NCBI GenBank assembly: GCA_022428005.1
Contig: JAKMDI010000018.1
Coordinates: forward strand, 1-44,586
DNA: 44,586 nucleotides
Source: Flavobacteriaceae bacterium
Lineage (GTDB): Bacteria; Bacteroidota; Bacteroidia; Flavobacteriales; Flavobacteriaceae
Direction of reading: 5' to 3'
Shown here: in pieces, positions 17,426 through 25,778 of the stretch
Layout of the letters: each line of letters starts with the position of its first letter
Position numbering within the stretch: position 1 is the first letter of the stretch
The notes under the pieces: model-generated
Told to the model about the DNA's origin: nothing
Database searches by the model: none
Seen by the model: only the letters and a program-made list of their open reading frames with translations
Position numbers and translations under genes: made by a program

Positions 17426-18326
17426 ATCATTAGCGCTACTGGCAGCGGCGGGAGCCACCACCATTTACGGACTCAACCACACCGTTGCCAAAGTGGTCAT
17501 GCCAGACCATGTTGGGGCTTTTGGTTTTATATTTATTCGTACGGCTGGCGCAACAATACTTTTTTGGTTGCTCAGTTTGGTATTACCTCGCGAGAAAATA
17601 GAAGTCAAAGATTACCTGCGGTTATTTTTGGCTGCTTTGATGGGAATGTGCATTAACATGCTTTCATTTTTTAAAGGTCTAGAGCTCTCTACTCCGGTGA
17701 ATAGTGGGATTTTTGCTACCACTAATCCCATTATTATTCTTTTACTCTCCTATCTTTTTCTAAGTGAAAAAATTGGTGCGAGAAAATTTCTGGGAATAGG
17801 TCTGGGTTTTACTGGGGCCATTATGCTTGTTTTGTACGGTTCCGAAAATTCAACAAATGCCCCCAATGTCTTCTTGGGAAATATCTTTTTTATGATCAAC
17901 TCCATTTTCTTTTCTGCTTTCATTGTGGTCATAAAACCCTTGTCAGAAAAATACAGTACTGTTTCGCTAATGAAATGGCTATTTTTGATTGGTTTTATAC
18001 TCACCTTCCCCATAACCTTAGAAGAATTTACAGAAGTTCAATGGAACAAACTCCCTTTTGATATCATTTGGAGGATCGCTTTTGTGGTTTTTGGGACTAC
18101 CTTTTCAACCTATCTTTTAAACCTTTATGCCTTGAGAAATCTTCAGGCGTCTACCGTTGGGGCCTTTGCTTATGCCCAACCGATCATCGCGATCAGCTAC
18201 GCTGTTTACACCGGAAACGACCAGCTGGACGAGGTCAAAGCCATCGCTTGTCTCATCATTATGATAGGAGTATATCTGGTGTCCAAAAAACCAAATTTTA
18301 AGAAAAAAGTAAAAAGAGTATCTTAA
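17415..18326 (+). CDS. EamA (DMT superfamily) transporter
   Basis: The 303-residue inner-membrane protein has about ten hydrophobic helices arranged as two EamA repeats, and the loop signature GALGFIF-like followed by R (HVGAFGFIFIRTAGA). The start ATG at 17415 (MNTRSLALLAAAGATTIYG) gives the expected first helix. A longer frame from 17346 only adds read-through of the arsC-like gene. The substrate is unknown; relatives export metabolites or take up small organic compounds. A copy of the presumed GntR operator lies upstream of the two-gene unit. Confidence 0.88.
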   Translation: MNTRSLALLAAAGATTIYGLNHTVAKVVMPDHVGAFGFIFIRTAGATILFWLLSLVLPREKIEVKDYLRLFLAALMGMCINMLSFFKGLELSTPVNSGIFATTNPIIILLLSYLFLSEKIGARKFLGIGLGFTGAIMLVLYGSENSTNAPNVFLGNIFFMINSIFFSAFIVVIKPLSEKYSTVSLMKWLFLIGFILTFPITLEEFTEVQWNKLPFDIIWRIAFVVFGTTFSTYLLNLYALRNLQASTVGAFAYAQPIIAISYAVYTGNDQLDEVKAIACLIIMIGVYLVSKKPNFKKKVKRVS

Positions 18327-18338
18327 AAAAAGTTTCTA

Positions 18339-18372
18339 TTGAAGCTTAATTATTTATTCTTTATTATTTTTA
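18339..18372 (+). promoter_or_regulatory. Candidate promoter for the cytochrome c gene
   Basis: TTG at 18339-18341 is followed after 23 bp by TATTTTTA at 18365-18372. The same -7 octamer recurs at the two other promoters of this gene cluster. The transcript would start about 25 nt before the ATG at 18404. Confidence 0.4.
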
Positions 18373-18403
18373 GCAATGAATCTCAACTCGTAAATCTTTA
18401 ATC

Positions 18404-18883
18404 ATGAAAAAAAATATTTACTACATTATCCTTATCGCATTAGTCGTTGGCTGTGGTCCAAAAAAAGAGGAAAAAAAATCGTTTGAATACAAACGAACTA
18501 CGGTTGAGGAAAAGGCTGATACCCCGAAAGTTGAAAAAGCAGCTGTAAAAATTGAAAATCAGGGGATTGGGCCCATCAAATCAATGGTTTTTGACTCAGA
18601 TATCAATAAAGAAATGGCAGATGAAGGGGCGCTAATTTTCAAACAAAAGTGCACCGCTTGTCACATGGCCAACCGAAAGCTGATTGGTCCTGCTTTAAAA
18701 GGAATATACGATCGTAGGAGCCCTGCTTGGGTAATGAACATGATACTCAATCCCACTGAGATGCTACAAAAAGACGAAACCGCAATTGCTTTGCTAAAGG
18801 AGTACAACAACGTAATGATGCTCAATCAAAACCTCAGTCAACAGGAGACTCGGGCATTGGCGGAATATTTCAGAACCCTATAG
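18404..18883 (+). CDS. Monoheme c-type cytochrome lipoprotein
   Basis: The 159-residue product has a lipoprotein signal with lipobox LVVGC (Cys17), a charged linker rich in K and E (about 19-55), and one cytochrome c domain. The heme motif is Cys83-Thr-Ala-Cys86-His87, followed by RKLIGPALKGIY. The likely distal Met is in VMMLNQNLS (about 138-139). It should sit in the periplasm on a membrane anchor. The gene overlaps the convergent subunit-3 gene by 6 bp. It is a natural electron acceptor for the GMC dehydrogenase encoded next door, as in gluconate and glucoside dehydrogenase systems. That pairing is inferred. Confidence 0.92.
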   Translation: MKKNIYYIILIALVVGCGPKKEEKKSFEYKRTTVEEKADTPKVEKAAVKIENQGIGPIKSMVFDSDINKEMADEGALIFKQKCTACHMANRKLIGPALKGIYDRRSPAWVMNMILNPTEMLQKDETAIALLKEYNNVMMLNQNLSQQETRALAEYFRTL

Positions 18884-19492
18884 GGACCAGGCTTTTCCTC
18901 CTGTAGCTTCCATTAGATCTACACAACCCTTTTGCTCACCTGGAATGGGGGCATAGGCCAGCACATTCTCAGCGATATACTCATTGGTTTTAAAAGCAGT
19001 GATGGTCATGTTTCTAAGTTGATCCACAAACGCATAGGCCTTTGCTGAAACGGGTGCCGATGCATTCTTATTTTGACTTTTCCATGTTGCTTGCTGATCG
19101 GCATCTGCCTTTAAAAACTTGGCCAATTGACCATCGAGATCCGATTTACTCAACTGTGACGCTTTGCTTTTGCTCGTGTCCTCAAGAGAGACACCGATAA
19201 AATGACCCAGTCCATCTGATACATTTTGTTGCGCTTTTTTATTGTAAATAATATCTATAAAACCGTCTATAAACTCAGGTAATTTTAATGCTACTGCTCC
19301 AGGTATATCTGTGGTAGGAATGATTAAATCCATGAGCTGGGATACTACCGAAAACTCATCCTTAGAAAAATGAATGGGTGTAAATGCATCGGTTTGAGAT
19401 TGGCAACCTTGAAGTAATCCAACAACTGCTGGGGTTACTGTGATGGCGGTTGTTCCAAAACCTATCGTTCTTAAAGCTTTTCTTCTGTCCAT
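18878..19492 (-). CDS. Gluconate 2-dehydrogenase subunit 3 family protein
   Basis: The 204-residue protein begins MDRRKALRTIGFG, a twin-arginine-like export signal. A hydrophobic stretch and a lipobox-like LLQGC at about residue 30 follow. The body matches the small subunit of GMC-type dehydrogenases: FSVVSQLMDLIIPTTDIPGA, LPEFIDGFID and, near the end, GEQKGCVDLMEATGGKAWSL. These subunits help export and fold the FAD subunit. It is 12 bp downstream of the GMC gene, so the two are one operon. Confidence 0.92.
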   Translation of the reverse strand: MDRRKALRTIGFGTTAITVTPAVVGLLQGCQSQTDAFTPIHFSKDEFSVVSQLMDLIIPTTDIPGAVALKLPEFIDGFIDIIYNKKAQQNVSDGLGHFIGVSLEDTSKSKASQLSKSDLDGQLAKFLKADADQQATWKSQNKNASAPVSAKAYAFVDQLRNMTITAFKTNEYIAENVLAYAPIPGEQKGCVDLMEATGGKAWSL

Positions 19493-19504
19493 AATTTGAT
19501 GTTA

Positions 19505-21199
19505 TTAAATATTCATTTTTTTGAGCTCTTTAACAGCATGATCTACTGCTCTTGCAGTGAGTGCCATATAGGTGAGCGATGGGTTTTGATTCCCGGCAGA
19601 GGTCATCCCCGAGCCGTCAGTAACATAAACATTGGCAACAGCGTGTAAGTTATTGTACTTGTTGAGTACCGATGTTTTTGGGTCACGACCCATTCTTGCA
19701 GTACCCATTTCATGAATTCCCAATCCCATGGAATATCCTTTGTCGTACTCCGTTACATTTTTAAACCCTGCGGCGTCAAGCATTGCTGCAGCTTGTTCAG
19801 ACATGTCTTTTCGCATGGTTTTCTCATTGTCTCTTATCTCAGCATTAAAAGTAACGGTTGGAAGTCCCCACTCGTCTTGATTGTTGTAATCTAAGTGCAT
19901 TTTATTGTCGTGATAGGGCAAAGTCTCTCCAAATCCATTGATTCCTACTCTCCAACCTCCAGGTTTCATGATCGCTTCCTTGAGTTTTTCTCCATAACCC
20001 ATTTCGCTGATCATTTCAGTCCAATTTCCACGGCTGGCTCCGCCTTGGTATCCATAACCACGAATAAAATCTTTTCGATTGGTAACGCCCCCTAAATTTC
20101 TAAATCGAGGGATGTAAATGCCATTGGGCCTCCTCCCTGTGTAATATTTATCCTCGTACCCCTCTACTGTGGCAGTGGCACCCACTCTAAAGTGGTGGTC
20201 CATCAGGTTATGACCCAGTTCTCCAGAGTCATTCCCCATTCCATTGGGAAAACGATCTGAAGTAGACTGCAGCAGAATGGAAGTAGAAGCAACTGTTGAA
20301 GCACATAGAAAAATAACTTTGGCTTGGTATTCTATAACTTCTTTGGTTTCAGCATCAATCAGCCTTACACCAGTCGCTTTTTTGGTGTCAGCATCATAGA
20401 GGACTTCACTGACCACTGAATTGACCCTAAGGGTCATGTTACCCGTGGCCTCGGCGGCAGGCAAAGTAGAAGAGTTACTGCTAAAATAAGCGCCAAATGG
20501 ACAACCACGACGACATAGATTTCTGTATTGGCAACTATTTCTACCCAAGCCAGGCTTGGTGCCTTCAGTAATATGGGCCACCCTTCCTATGGTTACCAGG
20601 CGGTCGTCATTAAATTTGCTCGATAAAGCACTTTTCAGATCTTCCTCAACACAATTCAGCTCCATCGGTTTTAAAAACTCACTGTCGGGAAGATGAGGTA
20701 ACCCCAACTTTTCTCCACTGATCCCAATGTATTTCTCCACATAACTGTACCATGGCGCAACATCTTTGTAACGAATGGGCCAATCCACAGCAATACCGTC
20801 CTTGGCATTGGCTTCAAAATCAAAATCACTCATCCGATAGCTTTGTCTTCCCCATAGCAATGAGCGTCCACCTACGTGATAACCCCTGATCCAATCAAAT
20901 CTCTTCTCTTCATTGTAGGGGTGTTTGTTATCATCTACAAAATAATGAGACGTAGACTCAGTATTAACATAATTTGTTCGGCTTTGTTTGGGTTGGCGTT
21001 TTCTAATTTCTTGGGTAATCCTATCTCCACCTTTGAAATCCCATTTGTCCATGTTGGCGGTTTTGTAGTCCACCGGATGGGTAATCATTGGGCCTCTTTC
21101 TAAAACCAGTGTTTTGAGTCCCTTTTCGCACAGTTCTTTAGCAGCCCAGCCTCCACTAATACCAGTACCAACCACTATGGCATCGTATGTGTTATTCAT
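19505..21199 (-). CDS. GMC family FAD dehydrogenase, likely glycoside/sugar oxidising, with Cys triad
   Basis: The 564-residue flavoprotein has the FAD loop VVGTGISGGWAA (9-20) and LLWGRQSYR. The C-terminal GMC signature is HEMGTARMG followed by NQNPSLTYMALTARA, with the catalytic His/Asn region. Cys223-x5-Cys229-x3-Cys233 (NSCQYRNLCRRGCPFG) has the spacing known for the 3Fe-4S ligands of FAD-dependent glucose dehydrogenase. The cluster could carry electrons from FAD to a cytochrome. It has no signal of its own and probably leaves the cytoplasm with the Tat-bearing subunit 3. The family includes gluconate, fructose, glucose and glucoside-3-dehydrogenases. The neighbours favour glycoside C3 oxidation. 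Confidence 0.92.
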   Translation of the reverse strand: MNNTYDAIVVGTGISGGWAAKELCEKGLKTLVLERGPMITHPVDYKTANMDKWDFKGGDRITQEIRKRQPKQSRTNYVNTESTSHYFVDDNKHPYNEEKRFDWIRGYHVGGRSLLWGRQSYRMSDFDFEANAKDGIAVDWPIRYKDVAPWYSYVEKYIGISGEKLGLPHLPDSEFLKPMELNCVEEDLKSALSSKFNDDRLVTIGRVAHITEGTKPGLGRNSCQYRNLCRRGCPFGAYFSSNSSTLPAAEATGNMTLRVNSVVSEVLYDADTKKATGVRLIDAETKEVIEYQAKVIFLCASTVASTSILLQSTSDRFPNGMGNDSGELGHNLMDHHFRVGATATVEGYEDKYYTGRRPNGIYIPRFRNLGGVTNRKDFIRGYGYQGGASRGNWTEMISEMGYGEKLKEAIMKPGGWRVGINGFGETLPYHDNKMHLDYNNQDEWGLPTVTFNAEIRDNEKTMRKDMSEQAAAMLDAAGFKNVTEYDKGYSMGLGIHEMGTARMGRDPKTSVLNKYNNLHAVANVYVTDGSGMTSAGNQNPSLTYMALTARAVDHAVKELKKMNI

Positions 21200-21231
21200 A
21201 ATAAGATAAAGATTTAATTGTTTAGTCTTTG

Positions 21232-21262
21232 TAAAAATATCTTTTTGAGTGACAAACTACAA
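21232..21262 (-). promoter_or_regulatory. Candidate promoter for the GMC/subunit 3 operon
   Basis: On the minus strand TTG (21262-21260) is followed after 20 bp by TATTTTTA (21239-21232). This fits the flavobacterial pattern and lies about 33 nt before the GMC ATG at 21199. Confidence 0.45.
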
Positions 21263-21355
21263 GGAATTTCATTTTTTTTTAAACCAGAGTACATCGAAAC
21301 ATTCAATATAATTGGCTTTTAAGATGTCCTTAAATGGATTGCTTTAAGATTACAT

Positions 21356-21385
21356 TTTGGTTTTGAAAAATTAATCCTATTTTTA
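21356..21385 (+). promoter_or_regulatory. Candidate promoter for the Gfo/Idh/MocA operon
   Basis: TTTG at 21356-21359 is followed after 18 bp by TATTTTTA at 21378-21385, a close match to the Bacteroidota primary promoter. The ATG at 21410 lies about 25 nt past the box. Confidence 0.5.
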
Positions 21386-21409
21386 CTTTTAACTGAAATA
21401 TTTAATCAA

Positions 21410-22552
21410 ATGAGTAAAATTAGACTGGGCGTCTTAGGGGGTGGAGGAGATTCCCTTATAGGTGTTTTGCATCGTGTAGCTTCCTACATGTATGACTATT
21501 ATGAAATAGTTGGAGGTGTTTTTAATCCTGACTATGAAGAAAATGTAAAATTTGCCAAAAAAATCGGTGTGAATACCGACCGTGTATACAAGGATTTCGA
21601 TGAATTTGTGGCGGTTGAATCTGCCAAACCAGAGGATGAAAGGGTCGAAGTCGTTTCTGTATTGACCCCAAACTTTTTACACTACCCCATGGCCAAAAAG
21701 TTGTTGGAGCATGGATTCAATGTGATTTGTGAAAAACCGTTGACCACCTCGCTTGAAGAAGCAAAAACACTACAAGAAATTCAAAAAAAGAACAAGGCAG
21801 TTTTTGCTGTAACCTATACCTATACTGGCTACCCTATGGTCAGAGAAATGAAGGAGATGATTGCCAAAGGTGTCATTGGAGACATTCATAAAGTAGATCT
21901 ACAATATTATCAAGGTTGGATAAATCCTGTTATTCACGACAAAGAAAAGAGAAGTCAAGTCTGGCGATTGGACCCCAAAAAAGCGGGAATCAGCTCCTGT
22001 ATTGGTGACATCGGTACGCATATTTTCAATATGGTAGAATATGTTACAGGCTCAGAAGTATCAGAACTACTCTCCGATTTGAATACACTTTACGAAGACA
22101 ACCCATTGGACATAGACGGTTCTGTACTGATCAGAATGGACAATAAAGCCAAAGGCATACTGCGTGCGAGTCAAATTGCAACCGGGGACGAAAACAACAT
22201 TACCGTGGCCATATTCGGACGAAATGGTGCCCTTAAATGGGAGCAGGAAAATCCCAATTATTTGTACCTCTTAAAAGATGACGAACCCAGAAGATTGATA
22301 AAGCCCGGAAATGCTTCCTACAATACTGAAGTGTCTTTAGACGGCACAAAACTGCCGGCGGGTCACCCCGAGGGTATTTTTGATGCGATGGGTAATATTT
22401 ACAGAGGTGTTGCCAAAGCCCTCAGGGGAGAAAATTCCTACAATGGTGAGTTCCCTACCCTTTATGAAGGGGTTAGGGGGATGTTGTTTATAGAAAAAAC
22501 GGTTGAATCTAATCAAAACGGAAATGTATGGGTAAGCATGGAAAATCAATGA
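21410..22552 (+). CDS. Gfo/Idh/MocA family oxidoreductase
   Basis: The 380-residue protein has an N-terminal Rossmann domain with a glycine-rich loop GVLGGGGDSLIGVLHRVA. This variant is common in members that handle 3-keto sugars. The family motif CEKP is at 107-110 (Lys109), and the C-terminal substrate domain has VWRLDPKKAG then CIGDIGTHIFNM. It would use NAD(P)(H) on a sugar or 3-keto sugar in the cytoplasm. Its stop overlaps the next start as ATGA, which indicates coupling. The exact substrate cannot be read from the sequence. Confidence 0.9.
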   Translation: MSKIRLGVLGGGGDSLIGVLHRVASYMYDYYEIVGGVFNPDYEENVKFAKKIGVNTDRVYKDFDEFVAVESAKPEDERVEVVSVLTPNFLHYPMAKKLLEHGFNVICEKPLTTSLEEAKTLQEIQKKNKAVFAVTYTYTGYPMVREMKEMIAKGVIGDIHKVDLQYYQGWINPVIHDKEKRSQVWRLDPKKAGISSCIGDIGTHIFNMVEYVTGSEVSELLSDLNTLYEDNPLDIDGSVLIRMDNKAKGILRASQIATGDENNITVAIFGRNGALKWEQENPNYLYLLKDDEPRRLIKPGNASYNTEVSLDGTKLPAGHPEGIFDAMGNIYRGVAKALRGENSYNGEFPTLYEGVRGMLFIEKTVESNQNGNVWVSMENQ

Positions 22553-23601
22553 AAACCATAAAAGGACCTGCGGTTTTTTTAGCGCAATTCGTAGACAAAT
22601 CTGCACCCTTTAACTCTTTAGACGGTATGTGTAAGTGGGCGGCTGACTTAGGGTATAAAGGAATCCAAATCCCGACCTGGGAAAGCTTTCTGATCGATTT
22701 GGATAAAGCCGCAGAAAGCCAAACTTACTGTGATGAACTCAAGGGGAAAATAAATTCCTACGGTTTGGAAATCACGGAACTTTCTACCCACCTCCAAGGT
22801 CAACTGGTAGCGGTTCATCCAGCCTATGACCTGATGTTCGACAACTTTGCCCCCGATGCCTACAAGAACAACCCAAAAGCGAGAACCCAATGGGCCATTG
22901 AAACCCTTAAAAAGGCTGCCAAAGCCAGTAACAGACTCGGACTCAATGCCCACGCCACTTTTTCCGGTGCGCTGCTGTGGCACACCTGGCACCCCTGGCC
23001 TCAGCGACCCGACGGCTTGGTTGAATTGGGATTCAAAGAACTCGCCGACCGATGGCTACCCATTCTCAATACCTTTGATGAAAATGGTGTTGACGTTTGT
23101 TACGAAATACATCCTGGTGAAGACCTTCACGATGGGGTCACCTTTGAACGGTTTCTCGAAGCTACTGGAAATCATAAAAGAGTAAATATACTTTATGACC
23201 CAAGCCATTTTGTACTTCAACAACTGGACTATATTGAATACATTGACCACTATCACGAATTCATCAAATCCTTCCATGTAAAAGACTCCGAATTCAAACC
23301 CAACGGAAAAAAAGGAGCCTTTGGAGGCTATGGCGATTGGATTGACCGTGCTGGGCGCTACAGGTCACCAGGTGATGGACAGATTGACTTTAAAACTATT
23401 TTTACTAAACTCACAGAATACGGATGCGATGTTTGGGCCGTAATGGAATGGGAATGTTGCATTAAAAGTCCTGAACAAGGAGCAAGAGAAGGCGCTCCAT
23501 TTATCCAATCTCATATTATTGAAGCCACTCAAAAAACATTTGATGATTTCGCTGGTTCAGAAATTGATGAAAATCACTTAAAAAAAATACTTAATCTTTA
23601 A
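22549..23601 (+). CDS. Sugar phosphate isomerase/epimerase family (AP-endonuclease 2 TIM barrel)
   Basis: From the ATG at 22549 (MKTIKGPAVFLAQF) the product has 350 residues. It is a xylose-isomerase-like TIM barrel. Metal and active-site stretches seen in order are YEIHPGEDLHDG, LYDPSHF, FHVKDSEF and VMEWECC. An earlier ATG at 22528 would overlap the Gfo gene by 25 bp and is unlikely. Members interconvert keto sugars or epimerise them. Next to Gfo/Idh/MocA and DUF1080 genes it most likely handles a 3-keto hexose intermediate. It is cytoplasmic, with no signal. Confidence 0.88.
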   Translation: MKTIKGPAVFLAQFVDKSAPFNSLDGMCKWAADLGYKGIQIPTWESFLIDLDKAAESQTYCDELKGKINSYGLEITELSTHLQGQLVAVHPAYDLMFDNFAPDAYKNNPKARTQWAIETLKKAAKASNRLGLNAHATFSGALLWHTWHPWPQRPDGLVELGFKELADRWLPILNTFDENGVDVCYEIHPGEDLHDGVTFERFLEATGNHKRVNILYDPSHFVLQQLDYIEYIDHYHEFIKSFHVKDSEFKPNGKKGAFGGYGDWIDRAGRYRSPGDGQIDFKTIFTKLTEYGCDVWAVMEWECCIKSPEQGAREGAPFIQSHIIEATQKTFDDFAGSEIDENHLKKILNL

Positions 23602-23612
23602 TTCTCAATAAA

Positions 23613-24338
23613 ATGAAAAAATTAATCTTAGTTACGCTTATCGCGTTCACCGTCTCCTGCAAACAAAACCCCAAGAAAAAAACTGTTGCTGAGGCAAAAC
23701 CCGTCGAAAAAGAATGGGTAGATATATTTGATGGCGTTTCCTTTGCGGGATGGCACCAGTTTAATTCCTCTGAAATTAGCGATGCTTGGACCGTTGAAGA
23801 CGGTGCCATGGTATTCAATCCCGCTCTAAAAGAAAAAGGAACTAGCAATGATATCATTACTGATAGTGAATATACCAATTTTGAACTTTCATTGGAATGG
23901 AATATTGGTGAAGTAGGAAACAGTGGGATTTTCTGGGGTGTAAAGGAAGGCGAGGGATTTAACAAACCTTATCAAACCGGACCAGAGATTCAGGTCTTAG
24001 ATAATGAAAGGCATCCAGACTCCTTCAAGAATCCAAATTTTCATCAGGCAGGTGCGTTGTACGATATGGTAGAACCCACACAAGATGTCTGTAAACCCGC
24101 TGGCGAATGGAACCATGTGTTACTTTCCATAGACTACAATGCCAACAAAGGAAGTGTAAAACTCAACAATGTAGAAATTGTTACTTTTCCGCTCAGCGGA
24201 CCAGAATGGGATGCTTTGGTGGCCAAATCAAAATTCGCCGACTGGGAAGATTTTGCAAAATACAAAACTGGAAAAATTGGCCTTCAAGATCATGGAGACA
24301 AAGTCAGTTATCGCAACATCAAAATCAGGGAACTCTAA
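23613..24338 (+). CDS. DUF1080 (3-keto-disaccharide hydrolase family) lipoprotein
   Basis: The 241-residue protein has a lipoprotein signal with Cys16 (TVSCKQ) and a concanavalin-like beta-sandwich of the DUF1080 family. Visible motifs are DIFDGVSFAGWHQF, WTVEDGAMVFNP, NFELSLEWNIGEVGNSGIFW, GPEIQVLDNERHPD, AGEWNHVLLSI and KIGLQDHGDKVSYRNIKI. Members cleave glycosides whose sugar has been oxidised at C3. The anchor places it in the periplasm or on the surface, the same side as the exported GMC enzyme. It lies 11 bp after the isomerase gene and closes the operon before yicC. Confidence 0.9.
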   Translation: MKKLILVTLIAFTVSCKQNPKKKTVAEAKPVEKEWVDIFDGVSFAGWHQFNSSEISDAWTVEDGAMVFNPALKEKGTSNDIITDSEYTNFELSLEWNIGEVGNSGIFWGVKEGEGFNKPYQTGPEIQVLDNERHPDSFKNPNFHQAGALYDMVEPTQDVCKPAGEWNHVLLSIDYNANKGSVKLNNVEIVTFPLSGPEWDALVAKSKFADWEDFAKYKTGKIGLQDHGDKVSYRNIKIREL

Positions 24339-24344
24339 GCTCCT

Positions 24345-25202
24345 ATGATTCAATCGATGACAGGCTTTGGGAAAGCCGAAAAACAATTTGAAAACAAGAA
24401 CTACGTTTTGGAATTGCGGTCACTCAATAGTAAAGGTTTAGAAGTAAACGCACGCTTGCCCTTACAGGTCCGGGAAATTGAAATTGAACTCAAAAAAATT
24501 ATTGGAGAGCACTTAGTGCGAGGGAAAATAGACCTAAATCTCAATATCGAAAACCTCGGTTTACCCAGTGTCAAAACCATCAATACCAGCGCCATCAATC
24601 ACTATATTGATCAACTGAAAAGCATTGAAGATGGGGACAGAATGGAGCTCCTTAAAATGGCCATCAAATTGCCGGAAACCCTCACCACTGGAAAAGAGGA
24701 ATTTGAGGCAGAGGAAATTCAAATGATCAAGGAGTTGTTAAAACAAGTCATTGGAACGCTGAACCAATTCAGAGGAGATGAAGGAAAAGTCTTAGAAACC
24801 GAATTCCAAAAAAGACTGGTCAATATTGAAAAACTGGCAAGTGATGTTGAAGAAATTGACCCAGAACGAAGTGCTAATATTACAAAAAAGTTAAAAGCTT
24901 CTTTGGAGACCCTCCAAGTTGAAGTGGATCAAAACAGGTTTGAGCAAGAATTAATTTATTACCTAGAAAAGTACGATATCACCGAAGAGAAAGTCCGGTT
25001 AAAAAATCACATCGATTATTTTAAGGAAACCATGGATCAAAGCAGCTCCAATGGAAAAAAATTAGGCTTTATCACCCAAGAAATGGGGAGGGAAATCAAT
25101 ACCATTGGGTCCAAAGCCAACCATGCTGGTCTCCAAAAATTAGTCATCCAAATGAAGGATGAATTGGAAAAAATAAAAGAGCAATTACTCAACGTTTTAT
25201 AA
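24345..25202 (+). CDS. YicC family protein (endoribonuclease)
   Basis: The 285-residue protein opens with the family signature MIQSMTGFGKAE and closes with MGREINTIGSKAN near the C-terminus. Two helical regions rich in E and K lie between. YicC-type proteins have been described as endoribonucleases and are usually encoded beside gmk, as here. It lies 6 bp after the DUF1080 stop, so read-through from the sugar operon is possible. The gmk start follows directly. Confidence 0.93.
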   Translation: MIQSMTGFGKAEKQFENKNYVLELRSLNSKGLEVNARLPLQVREIEIELKKIIGEHLVRGKIDLNLNIENLGLPSVKTINTSAINHYIDQLKSIEDGDRMELLKMAIKLPETLTTGKEEFEAEEIQMIKELLKQVIGTLNQFRGDEGKVLETEFQKRLVNIEKLASDVEEIDPERSANITKKLKASLETLQVEVDQNRFEQELIYYLEKYDITEEKVRLKNHIDYFKETMDQSSSNGKKLGFITQEMGREINTIGSKANHAGLQKLVIQMKDELEKIKEQLLNVL

Positions 25203-25775
25203 TTGAAAAGAGGAAAACTCATCGTTGTTTCGGCACCCTCAGGAAGTGGAAAAACCACCTTGGTTCGCGCATTACTGAGTCAGAGAATACCCCTGACTTT
25301 TTCCATTTCAGCCACCTCGCGCCTGCCCAGGGGAAATGAACAAAACGGGAAAGATTACCACTTTCTTTCCGCAGCTGATTTCAAAAAAAAAATCAAAGAA
25401 AATGCCTTTGTTGAATTCGAAGAAGTCTATCCCGATAAATTCTATGGCACCCTTCGGTCTGAAGTAGAGGAAAAAGTAAAGGCTGGTCAACATATCATCT
25501 TCGATGTGGATGTGGTAGGAGGACTCAATATTAAAAATCAATTCCCAGACCAAACATTGGCGCTTTTTATAAAAGCTCCCAGTTTTAAAGATCTGGAAAA
25601 GCGACTGCGGTCCAGAAGTACCGAAAGTGAAACCCTAATTGACGAACGGCTCACCAAAGCAAAAATAGAGCTGGAGTATGCCCCAAAGTTTGATAGGATA
25701 ATTATAAATGACGATTTGCAGCGGGCGGAGCAGGAAATTTGCCAGTTGGTAACTGCCTTTCTCGATCAATCTTAA
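25203..25775 (+). CDS. gmk: Guanylate kinase
   Basis: The 190-residue enzyme phosphorylates GMP to GDP. The P-loop is SAPSGSGKTTL (about 9-19). The GMP site includes SATSRLPRGNEQNGKDYHFLS and EVYPDKFYGT. Length is standard for the family. The start codon is TTG, directly after the yicC stop with no spacer, and no ATG lies between that stop and the P-loop. Translation probably depends on coupling to yicC. Confidence 0.95.
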   Translation: MKRGKLIVVSAPSGSGKTTLVRALLSQRIPLTFSISATSRLPRGNEQNGKDYHFLSAADFKKKIKENAFVEFEEVYPDKFYGTLRSEVEEKVKAGQHIIFDVDVVGGLNIKNQFPDQTLALFIKAPSFKDLEKRLRSRSTESETLIDERLTKAKIELEYAPKFDRIIINDDLQRAEQEICQLVTAFLDQS

Positions 25776-25778
25776 TTC

